NCBI GenBank assembly: GCA_032718475.1
Contig: JAUCBJ010007419.1
Coordinates: forward strand, 42,952 to 106,951
Direction: 5' to 3'
From: Nemertoderma westbladi
Lineage: Eukaryota > Xenacoelomorpha > Nemertodermatida > Nemertodermatidae
Length of the DNA stretch: 64,000 bases
The position numbers and the translations under genes are program-made. The notes below the pieces were generated by a model, which was not told the origin of the DNA, did not search any database, and worked only from the letters and a program-made list of their open reading frames with translations. This document shows, piece after piece, positions 1 to 12,718 of this stretch; position 1 is the first letter of the stretch, and each line of letters starts with the position of its first letter.

Positions 1-340
1 TCTGCTTTTACTACATTTTTACTAATTTCCTAAGGAGTTAGTTGTACTGTATTGTAAACTTGCCTTATAACCTACAATCTGCTTTTACTAGTACATTTTT
101 ACTAATTTCCTAAAATTTTAATGGACTATCTGACAGCTCAAACGCCATTTACATAGCTACATGTAGCTATGGTACTGTAGCTTTCGTGCTGTGGTCCTAG
201 TATTAGGATAGTAACCCGCCGGACGCGGACAGAGTAGCACCCCGGGATTTTATATCACAGAAATTCCAGAATATAATATGTTTTTTTGGTATTGGTGATT
301 ATTCTAGAATAGTAGTAGATAAGTTTTTGTATGATAGCTA
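1..340. other. AT-rich flank, no gene seen
   Basis: The first bases repeat a short phrase (a run around CTGCTTTTACTA occurs at about 17 and 78). I see no open frame of useful length, splice-flanked exon or RNA gene here. Confidence 0.4.
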
Positions 341-1335
341 GTTTTTTACAATCAGTGTAACGAAAACTGAAATGGATCAGTTTTTTACAACAGTGTAACG
401 CAAACTGAAATGGATCAGATTTTTTACTATCAGTGTAACGCAAACTGAAATGGATCTGTTTTTTTACTATCAGTGTAACGCAAACTGAAATGGATCAGTT
501 TTTTACAACAGTGTAACGAAAACTGAAATGGATCAGTTTTTTTTGCTATCAGTGTAACGCAAACTGAAATGAATCAGTTTTTTTTACTATCAGTGTAACA
601 CAAACTGAAATGAATCAGTTTTTTTTACTATCAGTGTAACACAAACTGAAATGAATCAGTTTTCTACTATTAGTGTAACGCAAACTGAAATGGATCAGTT
701 TTTTTACTATCAGTGTAACACAAACTGAAATGAATCAGTTTTTTACTATTAGGGTAACGCAAACTGAAATGGATCAGTTTTTTTACTATCAGTGTAACGC
801 AAACTGAAATGGATCAGTTTTTTTACTATCAGTGTAACACAAACTGAAATGGATCAGATTTGTTACTAACAGTGTAACACAAACTGAAATGGATCAGTTT
901 TTTACTATCAGTGTAACGCAAACTGAAATGGATCAGTTTTTTTACTATCAGTGTAACACAAACTGAAATGGATCAGATTTGTTACTAACAGTGTAACACA
1001 AACTGAAATGGATCAGTTTTTTTTGCTATCAGTGTAACACAAACTGAAATGGATCAGTTTTTTTTGCTATCAGTGTAACGCAAACTGAAATGGATCCGTT
1101 TTTTTTACTATCAGTGTAACGCAAACTGAAATGGATCCGTTTTTTTTACTATCAGTGTAACACAAACTGAAATGAATCAGTTTTTTTTACTATCAGTGTA
1201 ACACAAACTGAAATGAATCAGTTTTTTTTACTATCAGTGTAACACAAACTGAAATGAATCAGTTTTTTACAACAGTGTAACGCAAACTGAAATGGATCAG
1301 TTTTTTAACTAACATTGTAACGCAAACTGAACGCA
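341..1335. repeat. 40-bp minisatellite, about 25 units
   Basis: Units of about 40 bp (38-42) repeat head to tail. Each holds a T-run, then CAGTGTAACGCAAACTG and AAATGGATCAG. Variation is mostly in the T-run length, in ACG/ACA, and in GGATC/GAATC. The T-rich part and the AAACTG part are partly complementary (CAGTTT/AAACTG), so each unit could form a small hairpin. Copies of a few adjacent units recur as blocks, suggesting repeated unequal exchange. The short minus-strand frame over the left edge is a by-product of the repeat. Confidence 0.95.
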
Positions 1336-1548
1336 TCACTCTGCTTTCCTTAAAGCTGATAGAGAAAAAACTCACGTTACATCCTGACCTGTGTTAACAG
1401 CTGGATAAACATATACTGTACAATATTTTACATTGCAGAACTGCCGGTAACTACTACCAGAGGCTACAATAGGCCTACTGAACCAGACAGGGATTGGACT
1501 ACCATACGGTACCGACCATAATGTGTGATATACCCAGAGAACGTATGA

Positions 1549-1728
1549 ACTGCTAGTGCATACCATAAACGCAATACAAACGACTTGCGGTCGCCTTTAC
1601 TAGTTAGGATTAACTCTTATTGTAATTCTTTTCTGCCCTCTACCGTCCAATTATGGAACATCCTTTCGGGGGAAACTCACCAAGCCACTTCCATAAAGTT
1701 GTTAAGCGTCTTGCAATGGAGTCCATAG
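1549..1728 (+). pseudogene. LINE ORF2 C-terminal fragment
   Basis: A 59-codon open stretch ends in TAG. It contains the block NSFLPSTVQLWNILSG, which matches the pattern found near the C-terminus of many CR1/Jockey-type LINE polyproteins (aromatic-rich 'SFFPRTI..WN.LP' block). Nothing recognisable as reverse transcriptase lies upstream; a stop sits just before the stretch and the 40-bp array begins 210 bp further out, so this is a truncated remnant. The assignment rests on this one motif and is moderate. The remaining sequence from 1336 to 2274 shows no other coding signal. Confidence 0.5.
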
Positions 1729-2274
1729 CAGTTACTACAATACCAATAGTTCCCTATTACTATAATTTAGGAACACCTACAATAAACAGTGCTTTTGCAC
1801 GCATTATTTAACATACTGTAATGGTAGGCCTATTAATTAGGCTTAATCTGATCTACAAAAATCTCTTGGAAATAATTATATTCGTAGGAACTAGAGACCC
1901 ATAGATGATCTTAACTGGGAATATAAGTCATTATTCTAGAATGCGACAATGTTGCACACAATTCTGTTCTATTTAATCAGTCTGGGTTTTCTGGCATTTT
2001 AAATCAGTATGGGGATTTCATTGGTTTATAACGTGTGAAAACAGGTATATTGGTATAATTAAAAATGGTGATAAAAGCTTTACATTTTTAGTATGAATTT
2101 TTCTAGTTCCGCTAAATTTATTTGAGTTTTTTTTTAATTTAACGCTAAATTAAAAACACCGGTTTACTGTAGTTATTAATGTTTGTGGAAATCTAGCCGT
2201 TGAGTAACATTTTGACATTTTGTGACCTTCTTATATTTAATGCAATTAAATAAACCAGTTTTTACATTGTTTTC

Positions 2275-2280
2275 TTTATT
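2275..2280 (-). other. Poly(A) signal of the NPRL2-like gene
   Basis: TTTATT on the plus strand reads AATAAA on the minus strand, about 45 bp beyond the NPRL2 stop codon. This is a canonical signal at a normal distance. Confidence 0.6.
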
Positions 2281-2325
2281 ATTATAAATGATATAAAATA
2301 ACATTTGTAAAAGCTATTTTAATAA

Positions 2326-3743
2326 CTATTTCCATATAACTATAACGTTTTCTTCGGAATCCATAATGGCCATTAACTGCGCGAAACTTAACCCATGACG
2401 ACAAGACAATGCGTCGCTATGGCTACCCCCATCGCAGTCAGCCAACACATTATTCCGTAAATCTTCTTTTAGTTTAATAACTCCGAATGGGATGGAATGC
2501 TGGAGTTCCCTTGGAGACTCCGGCACATAGATGGGATACATATAGACCCGCCGTATGTACTTGTGTAGTACAGAGTGCTGCACTAACAGACGCAAGTCAA
2601 CACTAGCTGCTGCTTCCGGTTGCCGTTCTAGAACGTGTTGCATAGTAACACCATGACGCATCTCGGATAGAAGGACACGTATCTAGGGGAACATATGAAA
2701 TGTTTCGGTATTGTATTATATATGTATGAAGATTAAAACTGAAAGTAATTTATAATTATTCGGTGAGATTTAAATACCTGTAATTAATTAATTAAGATTA
2801 ATTAATATCTGAAAATTTTATCGTAATATTTAGCGGCTGTAACTAATTTTACCTGTCTGAATGTTGGCGGCTGTTTTCTAAATCTACATGCGTATTCAAT
2901 GACGTCATTATGTAGTTCGGGGTTGCTATGCAACTCGGCGATCCCGACTTCAGCGCAATAAACGTTGGAGAACTGGAACGCGTCTATAATACCGACGACG
3001 TTGCTGTACATAAGATTCCGGATGGCGGCGAGAACTAACTTAATTTCCGAATCGGTTTCCAAGGCGATCTTAGCGATGTGTTTAACCCCGTCGATGTCTC
3101 TGTAGATTCTCTTCACCGTGAGTTCCCGACATTCCTCGATAAACCGCTCCTTGCCTCTGAGGATCACCGGGACAGCGTGTTCGGCGACGTGGGGCGGGTC
3201 CGGGACGGAAGGGTTCGCGAACAAGTTAATGACGATCTGGGACCCCGATATCGGTATGGTGCACCACGCGGTGGACCACAGCTGCGCGAGGACTTCCTCC
3301 AACAGACCCGGAAGGTTGGCGAGTTTATTGGCGTCGAACAAATAGGATTCCGAGAGTTCTAGATCGCGAAGATACCGCGCCAACTTCATAACAACTCGTC
3401 GATATTTATCGCAATCCGTCTCAGTTTCATCGCAAACAAAAACCAAATTAAACTGCAGGTAATTTCTGTTATCTTTGTATTTCTTTGTATCTTTTATATA
3501 AATAGGACAGCCGATAAAATGGAATCCTTGCGATCTTATCGAGACATATCGACTCTCCAACTCGAGTTTAGGTATCAGATAACATCGAACGCAATCGAAT
3601 ACATCTTTAGTGATGACGTCACTGGGTACCTGAAACCGCAGTGTTGGTCCTTCCAGTTTATGAAATTCGGTGTAAAGCAGACACAGAAGTTTATCGCAGT
3701 AGTTCCTATGTGAAGAGATATGACTCATCGCAGACCACAGCAA
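2326..3743 (-). CDS. NPRL2: NPRL2-like GATOR1 complex subunit (two exons)
   Basis: NPRL2 is the catalytic-side partner of NPRL3 in GATOR1, the lysosomal GAP complex for Rag GTPases that restrains TORC1 when amino acids are scarce. Exon 1 is 2853-3743 and exon 2 is 2326-2682. The 170-bp intron has a CAG|GTAAAA donor and a CCCCTAG| acceptor, both phase 0, so the frame is maintained. The joined product is about 415 residues (human about 380). Family landmarks visible are TEFH and QVP near residues 25-40, IGCPIYI near 77-83, FNLVFVCD at 98-105, PDPP, DG.KHI, FSNVYC, and a C-terminus ending NVIVIWK, matching the ...IICWK end of known NPRL2. Met1 and Met6 are both possible starts; the conserved part begins near residue 17, and an extra 5' exon is not excluded. 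A GC-rich minisatellite starts about 250 bp upstream of the start codon. Confidence 0.93.
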
Positions 3744-3989
3744 AATATAGGCGACATTTTAAAATGTGGAAAATAAAAACCAAATTTGGTACAAAAAGAT
3801 AAATTAATTTCAAAACATATTTATTTTCCTTATTTATTAAGCCAATTAAAGCAATAAATCGTAACGGTAAATTTTATATGCTTTAAAGAATATTAAATCC
3901 TATTAAACATCTACAAACTGAAACTAATTAATGTGGACTGTCAGAAAAACGAAGTTCAAAAATAAGGTTCAGATGTCGCACGTGAAGTC

Positions 3990-6893
3990 AGACAGGGCGG
4001 TGTCCATGGTTACTGGGATGGAGGCCGTCTGACAGGGCGGGGTCCATGGTTACGGAGATGGAGACAGTCAGGCAGGGCGGGTCTATGGTTACTGGGATGG
4101 AGGCCGTCAGACAGGGCGGGGTCCATGGTTACGGAGATGGAGACAGTCAGGCAGGGCGGGTCTATGGTTACTGGGATGGAGGCCGTCAGACAGGGCGGGG
4201 TCCATGGTTCCGGGGATGGAGACAGTCAGACAGGGCGGGGTCCATGGTTCCGGGGATGGAGGCCGTCAGACAGGATGGGGTCCATGGTTCCGGGGATGGA
4301 GACAGTCAGACAGGGCGGGGTCCATTGTTACTGGGATGGAGGCCGTCAGACAGGGCGGGGCGGGGTCCATGGTTCCGGGGATGGAGGCCGTCAGACAGGG
4401 CGGGGTCCATGGTTACAGGGATGGAGGCCGTCAGACAGGGCGGGGCGGGGTCCATGGTTCCGGGGATGGAGGCAGTCAGACAGGGCGGGGTCCATGGTTC
4501 CGGGGTTGGAGACAGTCAGACAGGGCGAGGTCCATGGTTACTGGGATGGAGGCCGTCAGACAGGGCGTGGTTCATGGTTCCGAAGATGGAGACAGGGAGG
4601 GGTCTATGGTTCTGGGGATGGAGGCCATCAGACACGGCGGGGCGGGGTCCATGGTTCCGGGGATGGAGGCCGTCAGACAGGGCGGTGTCCATGGTTCCGG
4701 GGATGGAGACAGTCAGACGGGGCGGCCTCCATGGTTCCGGGGATAGAGGCCGTCAGACAGGGCGGCCTCCATGGTTCCGGGGATGGAGGCAGTCAGACAG
4801 GGCGGCCTCCATGGTTCCGGGAATGGAGACAGTCAGACAGGCCGTGTCTATGGTTCCGGGGATGGAGACAGTCAGACAGGGCGGCCTCCATGGTTCCGGG
4901 GATGGAGGCAGTCAGACAGGGCGGGGTCCATGGTTCCGGGGTTGGAGACAGTCAGACAGGGCGGCCTCCATGGTTCCGGGGTTGGAAAAAGTCAGACAGG
5001 GCGGCCTCCATGGTTCCGGGGATGGAGACAGTCAGACAGGCCGGGTCTATGGTTCCGGGGATGGAGACAGTCAGACAGGGCGGGGTCCATAGTTCCGGGG
5101 ATGGAGGCCGTCAGACAGGGCGGGATGCATGGTTACTGGGATGGAGGCCGTCAGACAGGGCGGGTCTATGGTTCCGGGGATGGAGACAGTCAGACAGGGC
5201 GGTGTCCATGGTTCCGGGGATGGAGGCCGTCAGACAGGGCGGTGTCCATGGTTCCGGGGATGGAGGCCGTCAGAGAGGGCGGTGTCCATGGTTACTGGGA
5301 TGGAGGCCGTCAGACAGGACGGCGTCCATGGTTACTGGGATGGAGGCAGTCAGACAGGGTGGGGTCCATGGTTCCGGGGATGGAGGGGTTTGGTGAATTC
5401 TTAGCCCGCGAGTTAGTAAAGCAGCAGGTTAGTAAAGGAGCAGGTTTCAGAGGCTATTGGGGGAAACAAAACAATAAACGTTATTGTTTTGCGGGCTAAG
5501 AATGCGCACGGGCTAAGAATATTCGCGGGCTAAGAATACTCGCGGGCTAAGAATTCCTGAGACCGAAGGAGGCCATCAGCGGGGTCCATGGTTCTGGGGA
5601 TGGAGGCCGTTAGAAAGGGCGGGATCCATGGTTCCGGGTTCCGGGAATGGAGACCGTAAGACAGGGCGGGTTTCATGGTTCCGGGAATGGAGACATTCAG
5701 ACAGGGCGGCCTCCATGGTTCCGGGGATGGAGGCCGTCAGACAGGGCGGGTCTATGGTTACTGGGATGGAGGCCGTCAGGCAGGGCATGGTTCCGGGAAT
5801 GGAGACAGTCAGACAGGGCGGCCTCCATGGTTCCGGGGATGGAGGCAGTCAGACAGGGCAGGGTCCATGGTTCCGGGGATGGAGGCAGTCAGACAGGGCG
5901 GCCTCCATGGTTCCGGGGATGGAGGCCGTCAGACAGCGAGTGTTCCATGGTTCCGGGAATGGAGACAGTCAGACAGGCCGGGTCTATGGTTCCGGGGATG
6001 GAGGCAGTCAGACAGGGCGGCCTCCATGGTTCCGGGGATGGAGGCCGTCAGACAGGGCGGGGCGGGGTCCATGGTTCCGGGGATGGAGGCAGTCAGACAG
6101 GGCGGGGTCCATGGTTCCGGGGATGGAGACAGTCAGACAGGCCGGGTCTATGGTTCCGGGGATGGAGACAGTCAGACAGGCCGGGTCTATGGTTCCGGGG
6201 ATGGAGACAGTCTGACAGGGCAGGGTCCATGGTTCCGGGGATGGCGGCAGTCAGACAGGGCAGGGTCCATGGTTCCGGGGATGGAGGCAGTCAGATAGGG
6301 CGGGGTCCAAGGTTCCGGGGATGGAGACAGTCAGACAGGCCGGGTCCATGGTTCAGGGGATGGCGGCAGTCAGTCAGGGCGGCCTCCATGGTTCCGGGGA
6401 TAGAGGCCGTCAGACAGGGCAGCCTCCATGGTTCCGGGGATGGAGGCAGTCAGACAGGGCGGCCTCCATTGTTCCGGGGATGGAGGCAGTCAGACAGGGC
6501 AGGGTCCATGGTTCCGGGGATGGAGGCAGTCAGATAGGGCGGGGTCCAAGGTTCCGGGGATGGAGACAGTCAGACAGGCCGGGTCCATGGTTCAGGGGAT
6601 GGCGGCAGTCAGTCAGGGCGGCCTCCATGGTTCCGGGGATAGAGGCCGTCAGACAGGGCAGCCTCCATGGTTCCGGGGATGGAGGCAGTCAGACAGGGCG
6701 GGGTCCATGGTTCCGGGGATGGAGACAGTCAGACAGGCCGGGTCTATGGTTCCGGGGATGGAGACAGTCAGACAGGGCGGGGTCCATGGTTCCGGGGATG
6801 GAGACAGTCAGACAGGCCGGGTCTATGGTTCAGGGAATGGAGACAGTCAGACAGGCCGGGTCTATGGTTCCGGGGATAGAGGCCGTCAGTTAA
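3990..6893. repeat. GC-rich 40-bp minisatellite, about 70 units
   Basis: Units read roughly CCATGGTTCCGGGGATGGAG, then a CCGTCAGACAGGGCGG-type half. The period is 40 bp with 39- and 45-bp variants (an extra CGGGG). Unit types alternate (GGAGGC/GGAGAC, CGGGGTCC/CGGCCTCC/CGGGTCT) in patterns that repeat across the array; for example a multi-unit block near 6235-6430 recurs near 6475-6670. All long plus-strand frames here are artefacts of stop-free units. The array is unlike its AT-rich surroundings in base composition and lies just upstream of NPRL2. It is interrupted at 5387-5575. Confidence 0.95.
5395..5556. mobile_element. 162-bp insert with perfect 18-bp inverted ends
   Basis: This non-repeat block interrupts the 40-bp array. 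Its two ends are exact inverted copies (GAATTCTTAGCCCGCGAG at 5395-5412 and its complement at 5539-5556). The right end is itself a short tandem of GCGGGCTAAGAAT-like units (three more copies from 5492). There is no coding capacity. The look is that of a MITE or other non-autonomous insertion, but no clear target-site duplication is visible at the junctions. A local inversion of one short repeat would also explain it. Confidence 0.5.
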
Positions 6894-7779
6894 CGGAATA
6901 TTACTTTGAAAACATTTACAACATCTAATGAGGGTTTCTGAGTTATAGATATTTATTCCTGTATGTTTAGCCTCGATCCATCGATAAAATCTACTGCTGT
7001 CACCAATAGATCGCCCTAATATAAAGTCAATGTCAATGAACTTCTAGGCGCAATAAATGAATTGTCCCGGGTTTACATAGTTTAATATAAGTGTGACCTT
7101 GTAAATAGAAATAAATAAAGAAAGAGAAACAATTGAAGAATAACATGTGAGGTAGACAAAATTACTTTTATATATTATTATATTTGTGACAGCTGTTAGG
7201 GACGTTGAACAAGTTGATAAATATAAATATAATTTATTGTTAGATTATAATACAAGCGGGCGACCAAGCAGGGTTTGGTTGTAAAGCCATATGGTTCGGC
7301 CGGGTGTAACACAAAGAGATGATTGCTTCAATGCTCTCTCAGACTAGGGCGAACAACCCTCAATACAATTAGTTTACTGTAAATGGCGAAATGATATTGC
7401 CTAATACGTTTGTCAACATAAAACTTATAATATCTACGTTATGTACTTTATTAAGAGTTCACAGTATTTATTTACTTAGGACGACAATTCACACGCGATA
7501 AGCACGACTCATAAAGCGCAATCATTGTGTTCAGGGAACTGGGAATTATTGTGCAATATTGTATCAATTCAGTTATCAGTTTTATTATTATTAACATTAA
7601 TGAATACAACTGCAGTTACAGACTAGAGACACAAATCAATATAAAAAGTAAACATAACCCACGACAGTGAAGAACTACTAACAATTTATTGTCCTAATAT
7701 TAATTATGTCCACAATAAACTAACAGCAGTTCTAATATATATATAATGGCGATATCTAATATTTAATAAACACTATTTA
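6894..7779. other. Intergenic DNA, no gene seen
   Basis: AT-rich sequence with no convincing exon. Two minus-strand poly(A)-type motifs (TTTATT at 7685-7690, and a TTTAAT near 7762) sit just past the far end of the 52-bp array. They could terminate a transcript that reads through the array from the TAP26-like gene; this is inference. Confidence 0.4.
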
Positions 7780-10700
7780 CTTCGCTGTATTTTCCCGTTA
7801 CCTATTTGACCTTTATGTATTTTCCCCCAAACTTCGCTGTATTTTCCCGTTACCTATTTGACCTTTATGTATTTTCCACCAACCTTCGCTGTATTTTCCC
7901 GTTACCTATTTGACCTTTATGTATTTTCCCCCAAACTTCGCTGTATTTTCCCGTTACCTATTTGACCTTTATGTATTTTCCACCAACCTTCGCTGTATTT
8001 TCCCGTTACCTATTTGACCTTTATGTATTTTCCCCCAAACTTCGCTGTATTTTCCCGTTACCTATTTGACCTTTATGTATTTTCCACCAAACTTCGCTGT
8101 ATTTTCCCGTTACCTATTTGACCTTTATGTATTTTCCCCCAAACTTCGCTGTATTTTCCCGTTACCTATTTGACCTTTATGTATTTTCCACCAACCTTCG
8201 CTGTATTTTCCCGTTACCTATTTGACCTTTATGTATTTTCCACCAAACTTCGCTGTATTTTCCCGTTACCTATTTGACCTTTATGTATTTTCCCCCAAAC
8301 TTCGCTGTATTTTCCCGTTACCTATTTGACCTTTATGTATTTTCCCCCAAACTTCGCTGTATTTTCCCGTTACCTATTTGACCTTTATGTATTTTCCCCC
8401 AAACTTCGCTGTATTTTCCCGTTACCTATTTGACCTTTATGTATTTTCCCCCAAACTTCGCTGTATTTTCCCGTTACCTATTTGACCTTTATGTATTTTC
8501 CACCAAACTTCGCTGTATTTTCCCGTTACCTATTTGACCTTTATGTATTTTCCCCAAACTTCGCTGTATTTTCCCGTTACCTATTTGACCTTTATGTATT
8601 TTCCCCCAAACTTCGCTGTATTTTCCCGTTACCTATTTGACCTTTATGTATTTTCCCCCAAACTTCGCTGTATTTTCCCGTTACCTATTTGACCTTTATG
8701 TATTTTCCCCCAAACTTCGCTGTATTTTCCCGTTACCTATTTTACCTTTATGTATTTTCCACCAAACTTCGCTGTATTTTCCCGTTACCTATTTGACCTT
8801 TATGTATTTTCCCCCAACCTTCGCTCTATTTTCCCGTTACCTATTTTACCTTTATGTATTTTCCACCAAACTTCGCTGTATTTTCCCGTTACCTATTTGA
8901 CCTTTATGTATTTTCCCCAAACTTCGCTGTATTTTCCCGTTACCTATTTGACCTTTATGTATTTTCCCCCAACCTTCGCTGTATTTTCCCGTTACCTATT
9001 TTACCTTTATGTATTTTCCACCAAACTTCGCTCTATTTTCCCGTTACCTATTTTACCTTTATGTATTTTCCACCAAACTTCGCTGTATTTTCCCGTTACC
9101 TATTTGACCTTTATGTATTTTCCACCAAACTTCGCTGTATTTTCCCGTTACCTATTTGACCTTTATGTATTTTCCCCAAACTTCGCTGTATTTTCCCGTT
9201 ACCTATTTGACCTTTATGTATTTTCCCCCAAACTTCGCTGTATTTTCCCGTTACCTATTTGACCTTTATGTATTTTCCACCAAACTTCGCTGTATTTTCC
9301 CGTTACCTATTTGACCTTTATGTATTTTCCCCCAAACTTCGCTGTATTTTCCCGTTACCTATTTTACCTTTATGTATTTTCCACCAAACTTCGCTGTATT
9401 TTCCCGTTACCTATTTGACCTTTATGTATTTTCCCCCAACCTTCGCTGTATTTTCCCGTTACCTATTTTACCTTTATGTATTTTCCACCAAACTTCGCTG
9501 TATTTTCCCGTTACCTATTTTACCTTTATGTATTTTCCACCAAACTTCGCTGTATTTTCCCGTTACCTATTTGACCTTTATGTATTTTCCCCCAAACTTC
9601 GCTGTATTTTCCCGTTACCTATTTGACCTTTATGTATTTTCCACCAAACTTCGCTGTATTTTCCCGTTACCTATTTGACCTTTATGTATTTTCCACCAAA
9701 CTTCGCTGTATTTTCCCGTTACCTATTTGACCTTTATGTATTTTCCCCAAACTTCGCTGTATTTTCCCGTTACCTCAAACTTCGCTGTATTTTCCCGTTA
9801 CCTATTTGACCTTTATGTATTTTCCACCAACCTTCGCTGTATTTTCCCGTTACCTATTTGACCTTTATGTATTTTCCCCCAAACTTCGCTGTATTTTCCC
9901 GTTACCTATTTGACCTTTATGTATTTTCCACCAAACTTCGCTGTATTTTCCCGTTACCTATTTGACCTTTATGTATTTTCCCCAAACTTCGCTGTATTTT
10001 CCCGTTACCTATTTGACCTTTATGTATTTTCCACCAAACTTCGCTGTATTTTCCCGTTACCTATTTGACCTTTATGTATTTTCCCCAAACTTCGCTGTAT
10101 TTTCCCGTTACCTATTTGACCTTTATGTATTTTCCCCCAACCTTCGCTGTATTTTCCCGTTACCTATTTTACCTTTATGTATTTTCCACCAAACTTCGCT
10201 GTATTTTCCCGTTACCTATTTTACCTTTATGTATTTTCCACCAAACTTCGCTCTATTTTCCCGTTACCTATTTGACCTTTATGTATTTTCCACCAAACTT
10301 CGCTGTATTTTCCCGTTACCTATTTGACCTTTATGTATTTTCCCCAAACTTCGCTGTATTTTCCCGTTACCTATTTGACCTTTATGTATTTTCCCCCAAA
10401 CTTCGCTGTATTTTCCCGTTACCTATTTGACCTTTATGTATTTTCCACCAAACTTCGCTGTATTTTCCCGTTACCTATTTGACCTTTATGTATTTTCCAC
10501 CAAACTTCGCTGTATTTTCCCGTTACCTATTTTACCTTTATGTATTTTCCACCAAACTTCGCTGTATTTTCCCGTTACCTATTTGACCTTTATGTATTTT
10601 CCACCAAACTTCGCTGTATTTTCCCGTTACCTATTTTACCTTTATGTATTTTCCACCAAACTTCGCTGTATTTTCCCGTTACCTATTTTACCTTTATGTA

Positions 10701-12698
10701 TTTTCCACCAAACTTCGCTGTATTTTCCCGTTACCTATTTGACCTTTATGTATTTTCCACCAAACTTCGCTGTATTTTCCCGTTACCTATTTGACCTTTA
10801 TGTATTTTCCACCAAACTTCGCTGTATTTTCCCGTTACCTATTTGACCTTTATGTATTTTCCACCAAACTTCGCTGTATTTTCCCGTTACCTATTTGACC
10901 TTTATGTATTTTCCACCAAACTTCGCTGTATTTTCCCGTTACCTATTTGACCTTTATGTATTTTCCACCAAACTTCGCTGTATTTTCCCGTTACCTATTT
11001 GACCTTTATGTATTTTCCCCCAAACTTCGCTGTATTTTCCCGTTACCTATTTGACCTTTATGTATTTTCCACCAAACTTCGCTGTATTTTCCCGTTACCT
11101 ATTTGACCTTTATGTATTTTCCCCAAACTTCGCTGTATTTTCCCGTTACCTATTTGACCTTTATGTATTTTCCACCAAACTTCACTGTATTTTCCCGTTA
11201 CCTATTTGACCTTTATGTATTTTTCCCCAAACTTCGCTGTATTTTCCCGTTACCTATTTGACCTTTATGTATTTTCCCCAAACTTCGCTGTATTTTCCCG
11301 TTACCTATTTGACCTTTATGTATTTTCCACCAAACTTCGCTGTATTTTCCCGTTACCTATTTGACCTTTATGTATTTTCCCCCAAACTTCGCTGTATTTT
11401 CCCGTTACCTATTTGACCTTTATGTATTTTCCACCAAACTTCGCTGTATTTTCCCGTTACCTATTTGACCTTTATGTATTTTCCCCCAAACTTCGCTGTA
11501 TTTTCCCGTTACCTATTTGACCTTTATGTATTTTCCACCAAACTTCGCTGTATTTTCCCGTTACCTATTTGACCTTTATGTATTTTCCCCAAACTTCGCT
11601 GTATTTTCCCGTTACCTATTTGACCTTTATGTATTTTCCACCAAACTTCGCTGTATTTTCCCGTTACCTATTTGACCTTTATGTATTTTCCCCCAAACTT
11701 CGCTGTATTTTCCCGTTACCTATTTGACCTTTATGTATTTTCCCCCAAACTTCGCTGTATTTTCCCGTTACCTATTTGACCTTTATGTATTTTCCACCAA
11801 ACTTCGCTGTATTTTCCCGTTACCTATTTGACCTTTATGTATTTTCCACCAAACTTCGCTGTATTTTCCCGTTACCTATTTGACCTTTATGTATTTTCCA
11901 CCAAACTTCGCTGTATTTTCCCGTTACCTATTTGACCTTTATGTATTTTCCACCAACCTTCGCTGTATTTTCCCGTTACCTATTTGACCTTTATGTATTT
12001 TCCCCCAAACTTCGCTGTATTTTCCCGTTACCTATTTGACCTTTATGTATTTTCCACCAAACTTCGCTGTATTTTCCCGTTACCTATTTGACCTTTATGT
12101 ATTTTCCACCAAACTTCGCTGTATTTTCCCGTTACCTATTTGACCTTTATGTATTTTCCCCCAAACTTCGCTGTATTTTCCCGTTACCTATTTGACCTTT
12201 ATGTATTTTCCACCAACCTTCGCTGTATTTTCCCGTTACCTATTTGACCTTTATGTATTTTCCCCCAACCTTCGCTGTATTTTCCCGTTACCTATTTGAC
12301 CTTTATGTATTTTCCCCAAACTTCGCTGTATTTTCCCGTTACCTATTTGACCTTTATGTATTTTCCACCAAACTTCGCTGTATTTTCCTGTTACCTATTT
12401 GACCTTTATGTATTTTCCACCAAACTTCGCTCTATTTTCCCGTTACCTATTTGACCTTTATGTATTTTCCACCAAACTTCGCTGTATTTTCCCGTTACCT
12501 ATTTTACCTTTATGTATTTTCCCCCAAACTTCGCTGTATTTTCCCGTTACCTATTTTACCTTTATGTATTTTCCCCCCAAACTTCGCTGTATTTTCCCGT
12601 TACCTATTTTACCTTTATGTATTTTCCACCAAACTTCGCTGTATTTTCCCGTTACCTATTTTACCTTTATGTATTTTCCACCAAACTTCGCTGTATTT
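7780..12698. repeat. 52-bp minisatellite, about 95 units, derived from the adjacent gene's 3' end
   Basis: Units are 51-52 bp and nearly identical. Variants are CCCCC/CCACC before AAACTTCGCTG, TTTGACC/TTTTACC, AACCTTCG, and rare CTCTATT. On the minus strand each unit contains AAAATACAGCGAAGTTTGGG followed by GGAAAATACATAA. This is a degenerate copy of the last ten codons plus stop of the TAP26-like gene at 12719-12750 (K-I-Q-R-S-M-G-K-N-T-stop), followed by sequence matching that gene's first 3' UTR bases. The plus-strand frames of up to 170 codons are repeat artefacts. Confidence 0.95.
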
Positions 12699-12718
12699 TC
12701 CCGTAATCTACTTGACCT

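Noticed and set aside
3078-3713. Plus-strand frames over NPRL2
   Set aside because: Antisense shadows of the conserved minus-strand exon.
4046-6928. Long overlapping plus-strand frames (up to 423 codons) in the GC-rich array
   Set aside because: They exist because the 40-bp unit lacks stops; frames overlap each other in different registers and have no start context, splice sites or domain.
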